64,000 bases of DNA from assembly GCA_030141605.1 (NCBI GenBank), contig JAQGDQ010000065.1, forward strand, positions 75,001 through 139,000. The letters are read 5' to 3'. A program made the translations under genes and the position numbers. The stretch is from Tubiluchus corallicola (Eukaryota; Priapulida; Priapulimorpha; Priapulimorphida; Tubiluchidae). Below are positions 43,967 through 57,500 of this stretch, piece after piece (the stretch's first letter is position 1; each line of letters begins with the position of its first letter). Under the pieces are notes generated by a model. That model saw nothing but the letters and a program-made list of their open reading frames with translations. It had not been told where the DNA came from and made no database searches.

Positions 43967-46900
43967 ATGGTTCTATGCAGAAAAGAACTTTTCATGTTAC
44001 TTAAAGGCAATTTTTTAAGACAAGAATACGCATTGATAAACCGTTGTGTTAAGAAAATATTAATTAGGATTATGGCTACTAAGTCTCATGTCACGCGAGA
44101 CATTCTACAGAACCAATATGAAAGAGCCAAGGTTGCAGTTAAAGGTATATTTTTAAATTCTATTATTTTAGATGTTGAAATATACACAAGCTGGCACTTT
44201 TCATTGTGCTATCTGTCTAATGATTGCAAAATGTTCATTTGGGGTATGCAGTACTTCAGGGATGAGGTGCCAACAATTTGTTGATGTAATATTGGCCTAT
44301 CTCGTGCATTTATAATTGCTTTTGTATTTAATTAGCCTTCTGCCATATACCTACAGTATAACAGTCATATCTATGTGTATAACAGAGTTAGATAACTATT
44401 TTTATGTTTTTTTTCAGCTAATATGAGACCCCCGGATATAAATCCAAAAGCAGTATTTGCAAACAATGAACTAAGCTTAAGAGATATTGAAGTGTATGGT
44501 TTTGACTATGATTACACATTAGCGCTCTACAGCCAGAGTTTACACTTTCTTATCTATCGATTAGCTACTCATGTTCTTATTGATAAGTACAAGGTAAGCT
44601 TCAAATAGCTGAACTTAATTACGTTCAGTTTTAACTACTGTTTGTTTGTAATTAATAAGCCAAAACAAACGTAGTGTGAGTGAATAATCTTTTATGTAAC
44701 AATAAAGTGACTACTTATAGTACTTGTTGATTTATAAGCGAATAACTACTCTTAGACTATGCACACATCTACACAATTGAGTGCACACCTGCTAAAATTC
44801 TGTTATCGTAATTGCTTCGCTGTACAATATAATACATTTTATTTGCTTAGTAATAAAAAGCTTGATGATTGACTGCATTCTTTTTTAGGTTGGTAATTCA
44901 TTAGTAAATTAATTGTATGTGATATTTACGCTATGTTGAAGGCGGTTTCATTATGCGTATTAGTGGATGGGTTATATTACAGATTTATGTCAGCACTGTA
45001 CAATGCTGTATCTATGGATACGCATTTATTAAATCTATGGATGATCAATCCATAGCTTATTGTGACCACCATGCCTGGAACGCAACTGTATAATACTTTA
45101 ACTTAGTAAAATCTGCCATTTATTAAATCCAAACTTTGCATTTTTTAACTTGGTAAACAACCTGTCACATGTAATGGATAATGGCATCTTAGATAACAAT
45201 ACATATTTTACGCGAGTTGCTTCAATTTCACAAATGCTAATAAATTATTGATTTTACTTAAAAACTTTTCACTAGCAGTTTATTGATGGCTAAGTGTATT
45301 GGCTTCATAAATAAACAATACGCCCTGTAATAACGTAGAAAATGCTACTTAATAGGCCTCTTTGGTTTATAAATCCTGTCGCTTAATAAATCCATTCAGC
45401 TTCGCACTAAGGTGGATTTATTAAGCGGAGTACACTGTAATTAGCAGAGTTTGTTAGATTATCTAATAGCATAGATGTAATGGAATCACATCGGACTACT
45501 ATTATAAAAGAAGCAGGATGCAACACTTTACAAGTAACCTCATAAAAAGTTAATTAACGATTTTTTTTCTAAAGTATTGGTCTTTGGAGAGTTTTCTCGG
45601 TAAAAATGTTGACTACTTTTTTGCGAAGTTTAAACTGGAAATCAGAGTGACTCAGTTATGACCCAGGACAGGCTTGTTATGCACATTTCAGGATTTAAAC
45701 AGTTCATTTGTCGAAGCTAGTCAAATTTTCACCCTTATGTGATGGAACGAAGACTGTCTACACTTTTTCAAGCTCAGAAGTGCCCAGCAAAAAAATCCAT
45801 TGTTTCCAGCAAAAAATCAAGAGTGCAAAATGTTAACTTATGTAGAACAGTGCAGGCCCTTCTAATGTTAATAACACTGCTGGATAGTGTGTAGCTTGAG
45901 GGAGATGTAAGTTGTGCTGCATGATTTGCAGAATATCAAAAATACTGCTAATCAAACTTTCAACAACTTAACTTTTAAATTCTCTACGAAGTTTAAATTA
46001 ATAAAAATATTGGTGATGATGATAGCTGACTCATTTATCAACTGTCTTACTAAGCTACTTAATAAGTGATCATTGACTGACCAAATGATATAAGCAGTTT
46101 TGAGAGTGGCAATCTTAGCTTAAAATTTCATTCGCTCAGAAAAATGGTCCTAGCCCTGCTGTAATTAAAAATGGCTGTGAATTAATTTGCTAAATTTGAA
46201 TACAACCAGCTACTAGCAATGCTATTATAACTTATAGCAATACTATAATACCAGCCTTTTCATTATGCTATCATTCTTATTACATGTACGCTAGGGACAG
46301 ATTAACCATTGCAATGATATTACTACAGCCTTTGGCTCTAAATTTTGATAGGCCTTTGGTGTTCTGATACTGTTGACTAATTAAACAAGTAATGCTACTT
46401 AATAAACAAAATAACAAATTTATTGAAGACAGATCATGCTAAAGATAATATTATTTGTTTTTCTTTCCGTGCATTGGCAGTAAGCACTTGAGCAATTGAG
46501 CCAAAATTGTACAGAGAATATTTTATTTTTCACTTTAGAACCCATACACTCGAGGCAGTATTCAAGGGGAGGGCAGGTGTCAGTGCTCCCAGAGCAAATG
46601 AACTGTACATTTTCAGGACAAAAAATTCTGTTTCAAAATTTCAAAGTTTAAGATTTCATTCTGCGCTTCCGCTTTATATAGACTAAAACATTTCTGGTTT
46701 GGCGAATTGCTTTTAGTTTTTGATGATTTTAAAGTTAATAATAATGCATGCGGTCAAATTTAGTTAACTAAAATTGATAACGTCTTTTATATGCTTTTTA
46801 AGTACATGCTCACCAAAGTTTGCCGACCCGGTTGCAAATATGTTTGCAAAAGGAAAACGTAAACTATCATCATTATTTCTTTGAAATTTCTAAAACATTA

Positions 46901-47760
46901 GAGAAAGTACATTAGAAAATATCTGTATGTTTGCTCAGTGAAAACACAAGCTTATACTTTCCCTAGGTAACATAGTAGTTCTTTTAGCAAGGGTAATTAT
47001 CAAACTCAGCATGATGTACTTGCTATTGCACTTTACAAATTCAAAATGATCAATGTCATGTCACGTCATGCACCTGTATGGTTTGTATTATCATATAACC
47101 TACTATAAGTCTATAATACTATTAGAACTGGTACCAAAGACAAAGTGCTTGTCGGTTGATATATTTATTTGGATTTTTAGTTTTGTTTTAGTAAATGAAA
47201 ATCCTTTTACTCACAAATCATGAACTTTATGTACACATATTTATTTTTTGCATAGTATCCAAGAGATTTAGCAAAACTGGTATATGATCCATCATTTGCT
47301 GTGAGAGGTCTTCATTATGATGTACACAAGGTAATGCAATTAAAAGTTCAGTATATAGTAAAACTGTATTTACCCAGCTACATAAATATGGATAAAGTTA
47401 ACTAATTTATTATGGACTCATAATATTTAGTTATTATATTTTATTATATTTATTAATTTGTTTGTTTAGTAATGTTTTTTGTTGTTGTTAGGGACTTCTT
47501 ATGAAAATCGATGCATTTCACAAGATACAGCTTGGCACAGTATATCGTGGTCATGTAAAACTTAGTGATGATGAAGTAAAGAGCTTGTATGAGGGCTTGC
47601 ATATTACTTTGGACAAGCTTAATAATTTTTATGGATATGTATGTAAATTTTTACAAGTGCCTTCATTGTTAGTTTTTGTTTCTTAATTTGACTTTTCAGA
47701 TTCTTTTTAAAATACCTTTTTTCTGAAAAATTACTGGTTTGCAATAATATTCTGAAACAA

Positions 47761-47802
<42 letters not shown>

Positions 47803-50800
47803 GTGATGGTGATGATGATGTTAATATTAGTGATGATCATGAAAATTTATTATGGTAATAATGAAATTTGCTTAATAGAGCTGCATAGTTGCATAAAATG
47901 TTCATTTTATAATTATAATATTATGAATTTTTTAATGGATTAAGCTTATTACGTATTATAACCATACACTTTAAATTTTTATGCAGGGTGCACATATGCA
48001 GCAACTAGTTGATATGTTTAGTCCTCCAGAGATTTGCTTGCTGGCTGATGTTGCAGAGTATTTTCTCAAACACAATATCCAGTTTGATCCTGACTACCTA
48101 TTCAATGACGTCAAGGTATTGTATTGCATCATATCAAACTGTCTCTCAATCTTAATTTTTCCATCAGGGTCACTGGAAGAAGCTTGAATCAAAAACCTTC
48201 ATGTTTGGCAGTTTATCTGTAGTCCTTTTGATTATCAAATTTAACCAAATTTATTTAATCAAATTTCAGGTCACGGATTCTTGCAGACGGAATTTTTGTA
48301 AACCTACCCCGATTTTTTGATAGTGTAATTAAGAATCCAGTGTTGTGGTTTCCCACTGAGGAATCACTAGATTTACCTGCACAGTACCTTTGCCAATTTA
48401 GTTACAGATACGCTTAACGTTTTTGCATAAACAAGGCAGTGCATTTTATGTTTACTGAGTTTCACTCCTTACTGAACGTTTGTGGTATATTTTATAGTGA
48501 CTGACATGTTTTGTACACATTTTGGTAAATGCATTAATTCTGCAGGCCCTGCTTGCCTTTCATAAGTCCTTTAAAGTGAAATTTAACATAAAAACAAGTT
48601 TTCTTTAATTAAAAGAGTTACCCTAACTTAATATTTGACACAAATTTTCTTAAATTTCATGGCTTCTTTTGTAATAAAATCGGGCCTCGAGGTTACATTT
48701 TTTCCCAAAACATTTTGTTCGGTTTCGGAAAATCTCAGACCAAACAAATGTGCTAGTAGCGGCTTCCTTGGATACAGTATCGTTTCTGTGATGCTGAATT
48801 GGTAAACAATACTACGCTGTGAATTGTGACACGTGACTGCTGTAACTAAGGACTGACCGTTTGCTGGTGTCGTCTAATGAGTGAAATGTGTGAAAACAAG
48901 TTCCAGAGTTTTTTCGGGAATGACACATTCACATGCAATTTGCTCCTACATATATATATATATATATAAACCACGAAGAAAAAGCAAAAGCATCAGAAAG
49001 TCTTAGAGCATTTTCTTTTGATTTTTTTGTGCAAAACTAAAACCTCATAAAGTATGCTGTTTTTGACATTTGAGTGTTGTTTTAACAAATTTAATAGGCA
49101 GAAGACTGTACAGAATTACTTATTTTTGCCATTAATGTAGGTTTTTTCGAAAAATGAAGAATTAAAACTGATTTAATGAATTTCAGTACAAGTTTTTTTC
49201 GTCACTTTTTATAACCTGAGCTTATTTGCTGCTGGGACTGTAACTAACACAAAATGACCAATGTGTTTCTGGTAATTTTATAATCAACTTATATGAGTTT
49301 TTCACATTTATACCCCAAATACTATGAAATAGTAAAGATAAATTGTCATAAGATTCTAGTGTTTATAGAATCATATTCCTTTAAATTGTCCCAGGCTTGA
49401 GATTGAGGTTTCTCACTCTTAACTAAGAATACCTTGCAGAGTCTTACTGGAAATTAACCATTTATCATTATTATTGGTTTGCTGATTATTAATATTGAAT
49501 AACTTTAACACTAGAGCAGCTAAAGTTATGAAACTTGCAGGGTGAACATCTAGGGTAGGGGCACAGACAGGTATGATGATCCGTGATCTTATTATTTTTA
49601 CTTTTTTCAGACTGCTGTAGAATTCGTGCATATATCTGGTCTCATGCATCAAGAAATTCTTAAAGATATAGGTAAATAGTTTTCTCTTTAAGGAATCTTG
49701 AGGAGTCTTTTAGCAGATTTTCTTGCAGTCTAGGCTTACCGATGGCAGCATATCATGTTTTAGTTTTTCTAGTTTAGTCAAAATAATATCTTTCTTGAGG
49801 TTTGTAATTTGGCATCATATATAATGACAGATTTTGATCTGTTACAGATTAAAGTATGGCGCAATTTGGGCACTGATTAAGTGTAGAACAAAATACAGTA
49901 ACATCTGGAAAACATTACGAGTCCTGGAGTACATAAATTAAGACTTTTACACTAAGTCTTTTGTAAGACTAAGCAAATTAACCAAACATGCTGTCGCTGT
50001 TGTTGAATTGCATTCATCGATTTGCCAACCATTATTATGTATGGCGTACCATTTACTTTAGCACCAGTTGTTGTAGTTTTACCTATAAATGAGAAATTAG
50101 CAGTATTTTCAGCAGTTTTCACACGATACATAATATAATACTTGTGTTCATTGGTAGGTAAATATTTGGAGAAAGAAAATGGTTTAAAAGACATGTTGCT
50201 GAAATTGAAATCATCAGGGAAGAGTATATTCCTTATAACGAATAGTGGTTATGCGTTTGTGTAAGTATGTGTTATATTATTCACATTTCTCATCTATCAA
50301 TGTTTGGACAAATTCAGTTACAGGGAATCTTTGTTATCCTGTTTAGTTACTAGCATTACAGGATTTTGCTGAGAATCGCAAAAACTAAGAATGACAAAGC
50401 AATACATAAACTGTACTTTTTACATGCACAATATTTCAAACATGAAGTTATGCACGAAACTACCCTTTTGGAATCTTAGGGACATTAAATACATGTATTT
50501 TTCATGATCTAAGTAATACAACTTTTTTCTCTTTAATTACGTGATTGAATTTTGTCATTTTAATTCTGGCATTTGAGATACTATTGCAAATCTATATATT
50601 TTCTGAAAGAGAATTAAATTTTCTAACACTCTAAATTTCATGTTTAAATTTGTGTGTGCATTTGAGTAGTTAACAGTGTATAAACCATTTTATAGTAAGT
50701 CTAGCATAAGTCCACATAGATCATTTGTTATGGTAAATTATGGTTAGCAACACTGCTTTTGTGCTAAAGGGTAAATGCTAAAGTTAGACCCCACTTAAAT

Positions 50801-53800
50801 CAAGCTTATTTGTTGTTTGATGAAAACAAGGTCTTCTTGTCCTTAAGAATTAAATTTCATCACTGCACCATAGCTAGTAAAGTCTGCGGTTAACAAGGAA
50901 CAGCTCCCCTTTACTGAGAAACTTCAATTGACAATTTTATAAATGGATTTTGTGAAACTGAACCAAATTGTTTTATAAAAGGTAATTGTGTTTGTATGTT
51001 TCTTCCCGAGAATTTCCATTGTAAAGGCAGTTTTAAAATGATAATAACAATTTATCACACTAACAATGAATTTTTATGCCCCGTGACAGGACAATAAAAA
51101 TAATATATTTATATCACTAGCTAGTCAGCAGTAGGTGAATCTATGAATAAAGAGATATACAGAGGAATGTGTGAGTGTTTCTTTAGCAACCAAAGTCGAA
51201 TAGCCCTGAGCCTGGTCAGTAAGTGGATAAATGACTGGTGTTATACTACCCCTAGGCATCTACCTTGGCAATGTGGCTGCATATGGAGTGGTTAAGACAT
51301 TGTGCTAATTCACTGTCTTACTTTAGAGAATATCCTTGATAATGAGCTAGATTTTGGTTCTACTGCAACTATCTACATGAGATAGGTTGTGTCGTATACT
51401 GCCAAATTTCAGCTTCGAGACTACCAAACTATACAACAATACGAATAAATCCGCAAATTTTAGAAAACACAATTTGAACAGACTAAATTGTGCTGTAACT
51501 TTTGTATTGAACTGAGTGTATGCAATGTACTTGTCGAAACATGCGGTATACAAAAGATAAAAATATGATAAATAATATGGTGCACTTTTTCAGATTAAGA
51601 ACTTAGGGCAGTGGATTTTCTTTGTGTGTTAATCAATTGTGCATTGAACACTTTGCTTAACTACATTGCCATAATTTTATTTATTTAGATCAAAAGGTAT
51701 GGAGTTCATGCTTGGAGAAAACTGGAGAGACTTATTTGACATAATAATTACTAAAGCCAATAAGCCAAAATTTTTTAGTGAGTCTACAAGGTAAGTTGTC
51801 TTGTTTATTATTTTTGCATCTTATTAAGCTTGTTGCTATTATGTAACACAGGAAGTAATTTGCAGTAGATTGGCAATAACTGTGATGTATCAACAAGTAC
51901 ATTCTCAGTAGGTGTAGCAAAGAATTTAATGTGATTATAAGTGCCGTGCTATAATAGAAAATCTCAGGTGGCATTTACAAATGAGAATACTGAAAGACAA
52001 GTTTCAAATGTACTTCAAGTAAAATAATATGAAAGGTATTCGCAGGTTAATTACATTTCTAAAGTTAACGTGCTGTCCGTTTTCTCTTATTCAGAATACA
52101 GCTTTTCCAGACAGACAGATTTTTTTATCTGACTTGCATTCATGATAATTCTAGTGAGCTTCTTTTCATCTTTCTGGATGGCATGCTAGTCTAGGTGTAA
52201 CAAGTTAATATTAACGTTTTCTTCATTATATTGATTTGGTGAAGGTACACCTGGTAATTATATTTATGTATGAATAACTATAATTGGCTGTTCAGATCTC
52301 AGTGCTCTATGGTTCTTAAGGCCGTGGTACCCTTTTTAGCTGTTTCGCTGTAGTTTACATATTTGAACCTGTATACATTGTTTCATTTTTATACATCTTT
52401 TCTAAGATATGTTAAGTGTAGGATGACTGTGTTCTGGACAGTTGTAAATAGTAATGGTAATAATAATAATAAGAATGATAATAAAAACCTGCTAATAAAT
52501 TCATGAAATTCAGGATTCAGTTAGGACACCGTGAATATATGTATTGTTGATATGATACTCAACGACTAGCGTTTTAATAGCAAAAAGTCACCAAAATACA
52601 GTCTTATTAAGGCAAAGCGCTTAATAGACAAACAGTTTGCAACCTAACAGCTAGTGGTAAAGAGAAATAAAAAAACTACGTGGCATCTTTATATGACCCA
52701 AGTTAGCTAAGTGTGTAATGAAGTTTGATGAAGAGCACAGCATTTATTGAAAATAATGCCCCTAAGGCTGTTATAATTAAAAAGTTGTAAATTGATTTTT
52801 CAGGATCCCATATAATATCAATTTGACTTGTGGCTATTGTTAAAATTTAAGGACTTGGTATTTTAAACAAGATATTAGAAGAAATTTTTAGTTTTGCGCA
52901 TGCCCTGTTTGTGACTTGGGCAGACCAATAGGGATATACTCAGTGATGTTGGGTACTTTTCATTCCTACTGAGTAGGCAGTTTTCTTTCAAGTTTCTGTT
53001 TTTCCTTACCTTTATATTTTACTTTTTGCATTGCTGATAAAACTGTAAGAATTGTCATTTATGTTTCATTGCACAAGTCATTTTTTGACTAACTGTAACT
53101 TGTGTTATTAGTTTACTGTTTGCATGTAACGGGTAAAGGATACTCATTGCACTGATTAGCAGCATGATGTAGTTTATTAACTTGCTTTAACCTTATGCAC
53201 TTTAGTCCAGAACATATTTTTCATCAAGTAAATATGCAACATGTTTGAATCAATAGCACGTAATGTTATAGTAGCTTTGCATTAACTGACTAACTTTTGC
53301 ACCATGTTAAATTTTTTTATTTTTGCAATTTTCACAAAAGTTTAGACGTAATTTATCAAATTGTTCTCCGATGTATTCTGCCTCCAGCCAGCCTGGACCT
53401 GTTGCATGTGCACGGCCATTTCGGTTTTACGATGTTCAAAAGAGAGCAAGAACATGGAATGTCGTTGACCGGTTAGAGCGAGGGAATGTGTATGCTGAGG
53501 TAATGTTTATTTAACTTGTAATTTATAAGCTATGTCTAAATACAATTAATTTTATATATCTTAATTTGTGTTTTGCTTTGTATTTAAATACCACAGAATG
53601 GGTTTTTGCCATTGTATTATTGATATTTTATATTCCCTTTCTTGTGATTTTTTTGCTGAGCTGCATATGGACTGTGTGTTCATTAATATTCAAAAGTAGT
53701 AAATTTAGTGATGTTTTGTTCATTTTTCCTTTATCAGAAGATAATTCACAATAGTGGCCTGTGAATTATCTGGTGGACTAAAACACTGTGTCCTTTTATT

Positions 53801-54320
53801 TCTTTTTGTTAAGATATTTTATTAATTTATTTCATTTCTTTTTATTAAAATTTCCAGGCTTTTGTTTGAAGTTTTCTTTGTTCCGAAAATATTTTCCGGA
53901 AATGAGAAATAAACACTCACTCGTATGCTGTCTAAACCCCGGTATAATTTTATTGACTTTTAACCAACTGCAACAAAAAAATCTTCAAAGCAGGAGAACA
54001 GTTTTTGTTTTCAGGCAGCTAAATATGAATCAAGTCACTTTGCCAACTTAGTTTTCATGTTTTCAGGGCAATATAGATCATTTCAAGTCTATGACTGGTT
54101 GGGTTGGAAGTAAAGTGCTGTATTTTGGCGATCATGTTTATAGTGATCTAGCAGTAAGTATATATGAAGCTTACTTGTGAACAATGGTAATTTAAACATA
54201 AACAATTTGAATTTATTTAAAGATTTGTGCGATGCAATAATCCTTCTGTTTATAAGTTTGCAGCACAATATGCGACATTGTGGAAGAAATAAAGGAAATA
54301 ATACATCTATATTGCCACAT

Positions 54321-54372
<52 letters not shown>

Positions 54373-54481
54373 ATTAAATCACTGATTTCCTTTTCAGGAT
54401 CCTGCAATAAGACATGGCTGGAGAACAGGGGCTATTATACCAGAAGTCGAAGTAAGTAATGATTTACATTTACATATATAC

Positions 54482-54536
<55 letters not shown>

Positions 54537-57500
54537 CTTCCTGTTCACCATTTCTGCTTTTCAGACGATCATTTGTCTCCTCTTTCCAGTTTCACATCAG
54601 TGCTGCCTCCAGTAGATGTATGGAGACACTTTACTTATTTGGACATGCTTAGTGCAGTCTTATCTTGGTCATTCCTATGTTCCTGGTGCATGTATGCCAA
54701 GCTTCAGTTTTTCTTCCAAGTCGTCATAAAACTGCTTAATCCTTTTTTCCTCTTTACAAATCTCGGAATTTACCTGCATTTATATAAAACAAGATTCATT
54801 ATACACTTTTTTCTTGTATTTGATCAAGTAAATATTAAACAATACTGGAGATGTTTGGGGGATCTAAGACTGGTAATGTTGAATGTGGTTGGCCAGCAGA
54901 GATGAACTTTAAGTAGCTCACTGAAGAATGAGGTGGCATAGTGGTCTAACGCATCAACAATGTAAGATCCCCAATTCAAATCCAGTCAAACTTTTTCACA
55001 TTTCCTGCTTACAAGCTCGCATCAATTTTAGTTAATTGTGGGTTTATAACATCATTAATAATCTCGATATTAAGATTATAAAACGGATGAAATTACATTT
55101 TTAATGAAGTTTATCTAAAGAATGTTGACCTAACATCATCTAGATTTGACACTTACAATTTCTTTTTTCTCCTCAACTCCACGTGTAAATGCTTGCCATT
55201 CTTCTTTCTTCTTTTCCCGTTCTCGCTGTACAGCATCTGAAGCATAATCTTCATGCTCTAGTGCACAGATTTCTCTACACTTGTTTGTTGTTTGGATAAT
55301 TCTGAAAAGTAGTTGAAACTATGAGAATTTCTGTAAATTGTTCTTGCCACTTACCCACGTAGAAAAATAAACCTAGGGTTATGGAGGACTGCGATGAACT
55401 AGAACGAAGAAGTAATTTTCACTAGCAAACTAAGAAACACTGTTTATTTAAACCGAGAACATCAGTTAACTGTGTAAAGCACACGTTTCCAAAATTTGCT
55501 TGAATTGATTCTAAAATTAGCGATGAGTATATAATCTGTTTCTTACTTCCGTGCGAGAATTGTCAAATCAATAGTTTCTTTGTGAATTTCCTCTACACAC
55601 GCATTTGCTTGACCTACGTCGCTTCTTAGCTTTGTTAGTATCTCCACGTCATTTTTATTTCGTTTTGTTTCTAATTCTTTCACGAAAAAATTTATTTCTG
55701 CTTGCAAAATGGGTCTGTGGTCAAACAAACGGGCATAAATTTCTCCAACATCTTTTACTACACTTTCTACAGACGCCATGTTTGTTGTTGGCAACTTGAC
55801 TTTGTATCTGCTGCCCCCTATACGAGAGAAAAATCAATTTCAAATTTTAAGTCAAGAACCAAGCCAAGATCTAGTATTATTATTTAAAACCATTTGAATG
55901 AAAAGCTGGTAATATTATCGTGAGAGTGTGTACTTGTCAAGAACAGACTTATAAGGCCAAAATTTTCAACTTTAGCCTTTAGCCGTTAGTACAAAAGCAG
56001 TCATTGCTAACCACAATGCACCATGACGAATGATTTATGGTGGCTTATGCTAGACTTACGATAAAAAAATAACACTAATGTTGTCAGCAGCTTCAAATAA
56101 TCCAGTAAAATTATTAATAAACAAATAGAACTGGCAAAAACTAGGACTGATGTGTTTAACTAAATTAATATTACTGTCACCAACTGTCTTGACAGCAAGA
56201 GCATTCATAAAAGTCAGTACTGTTAACTGAATGAGAAGGATTTAAATGATTTGATAATCTAATTTAATACATGATAATCTTCTGATAACTACACTATCAG
56301 ACGAATGTATGATAGCCTTGTATAACTTATCTTTAGCTTCAGTATTGCAATTCGATAATTAGCCATCTACTTCGACCAATGGTAGTTACTCAATGATTTC
56401 TAATATTTTTTATTTTTTTAATTGTTCTGCTTTCAGCATGAGATTAAAGTTATGAATTCTCATACTTACAAGTCCACTATAGTTTGGTTACAAGCTCTCC
56501 AGATGCTTATAGCTAATATGCAGGTACGGCTGTTTGATGCCATGCTGGTTACTTGTAGTTGTAGTTTAATTAAAAAATGTTTACGGTTAAAATACATCCA
56601 CTAATACTGGCTCAATAATTTCTCTTATAACTGCAATAAATATGCATTTCCTTCTGCAGAATGTTGCATAAATTTTCAAGGAATAAGTCAACAAATTTTT
56701 TGGCAACAAAATTAAATGCTTTTGAATGCAATATTCAACGCTTCATGAAAATCATCCGATGTGTTATACCTATACAGTTTTCAAAACACCAACAGGTATA
56801 GCAAAAACATTGTTAAACAATGTAAGCAACTTTCTAAGATATGTTGCTGAAACACACATTTTGATGATTTACAAATGCAAGTGTTTTGTTTAAAATATTT
56901 TAATATTATGACAGCAAAACACTTTTTCACATTTCAAGGCTTTTTCAATAAAACTGTAGCTGATTAATTTACCCATTTATAATTTTAAATAGGATTGTCA
57001 TGACAATGCAATATCCCAAGAAATAATTGATGAATGGAAAGCGGAAAGGCAGCATTTAAGGTATTCTTGTTTTTATTGCATTTGTGTTTTTTTTATTTTT
57101 TTGACTGGGCAGAAGCATTTTTTTACTCCCGTGCTGAAAGCTGAACGTCCAGTTTCAAAAAATGAAAATCATCTGTGAGTGTGCGTGTATATGTCTGTGC
57201 CTGTGCTTTAATTTACAGATTAGACGCTTTACTATAGTAGTTGCTATGGCCAGTTGACAGGTTATCTTAAAATCAAAGTGAGAATTTCCACAATCTGTTA
57301 AAAGAAAAGATCAGTTGAGTTTGAAGTAAATCTTAGGCATTTGCGGTAGAAAATTGTATCAGTTAGTCACACTTATATTTGTTTTAACAATATGTGTTCA
57401 TACTAGTGAAACTATTTTGTAATAAATAGCACCAATGTCAGAGAACCTATTGCAAAATCAGAAACCTATGATTCCAGCATGTATCAATAGCTTAAACAAA

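Noticed and set aside
54459-54905. 148-codon plus-strand frame in an NT5DC intron
   Set aside because: Starts in a TA microsatellite and overlaps BLOC1S5 exon 3 on the other strand; shadow frame.
54930-55000. Possible functional tRNA gene
   Set aside because: A- and B-box-like segments only; acceptor and anticodon stems do not pair.
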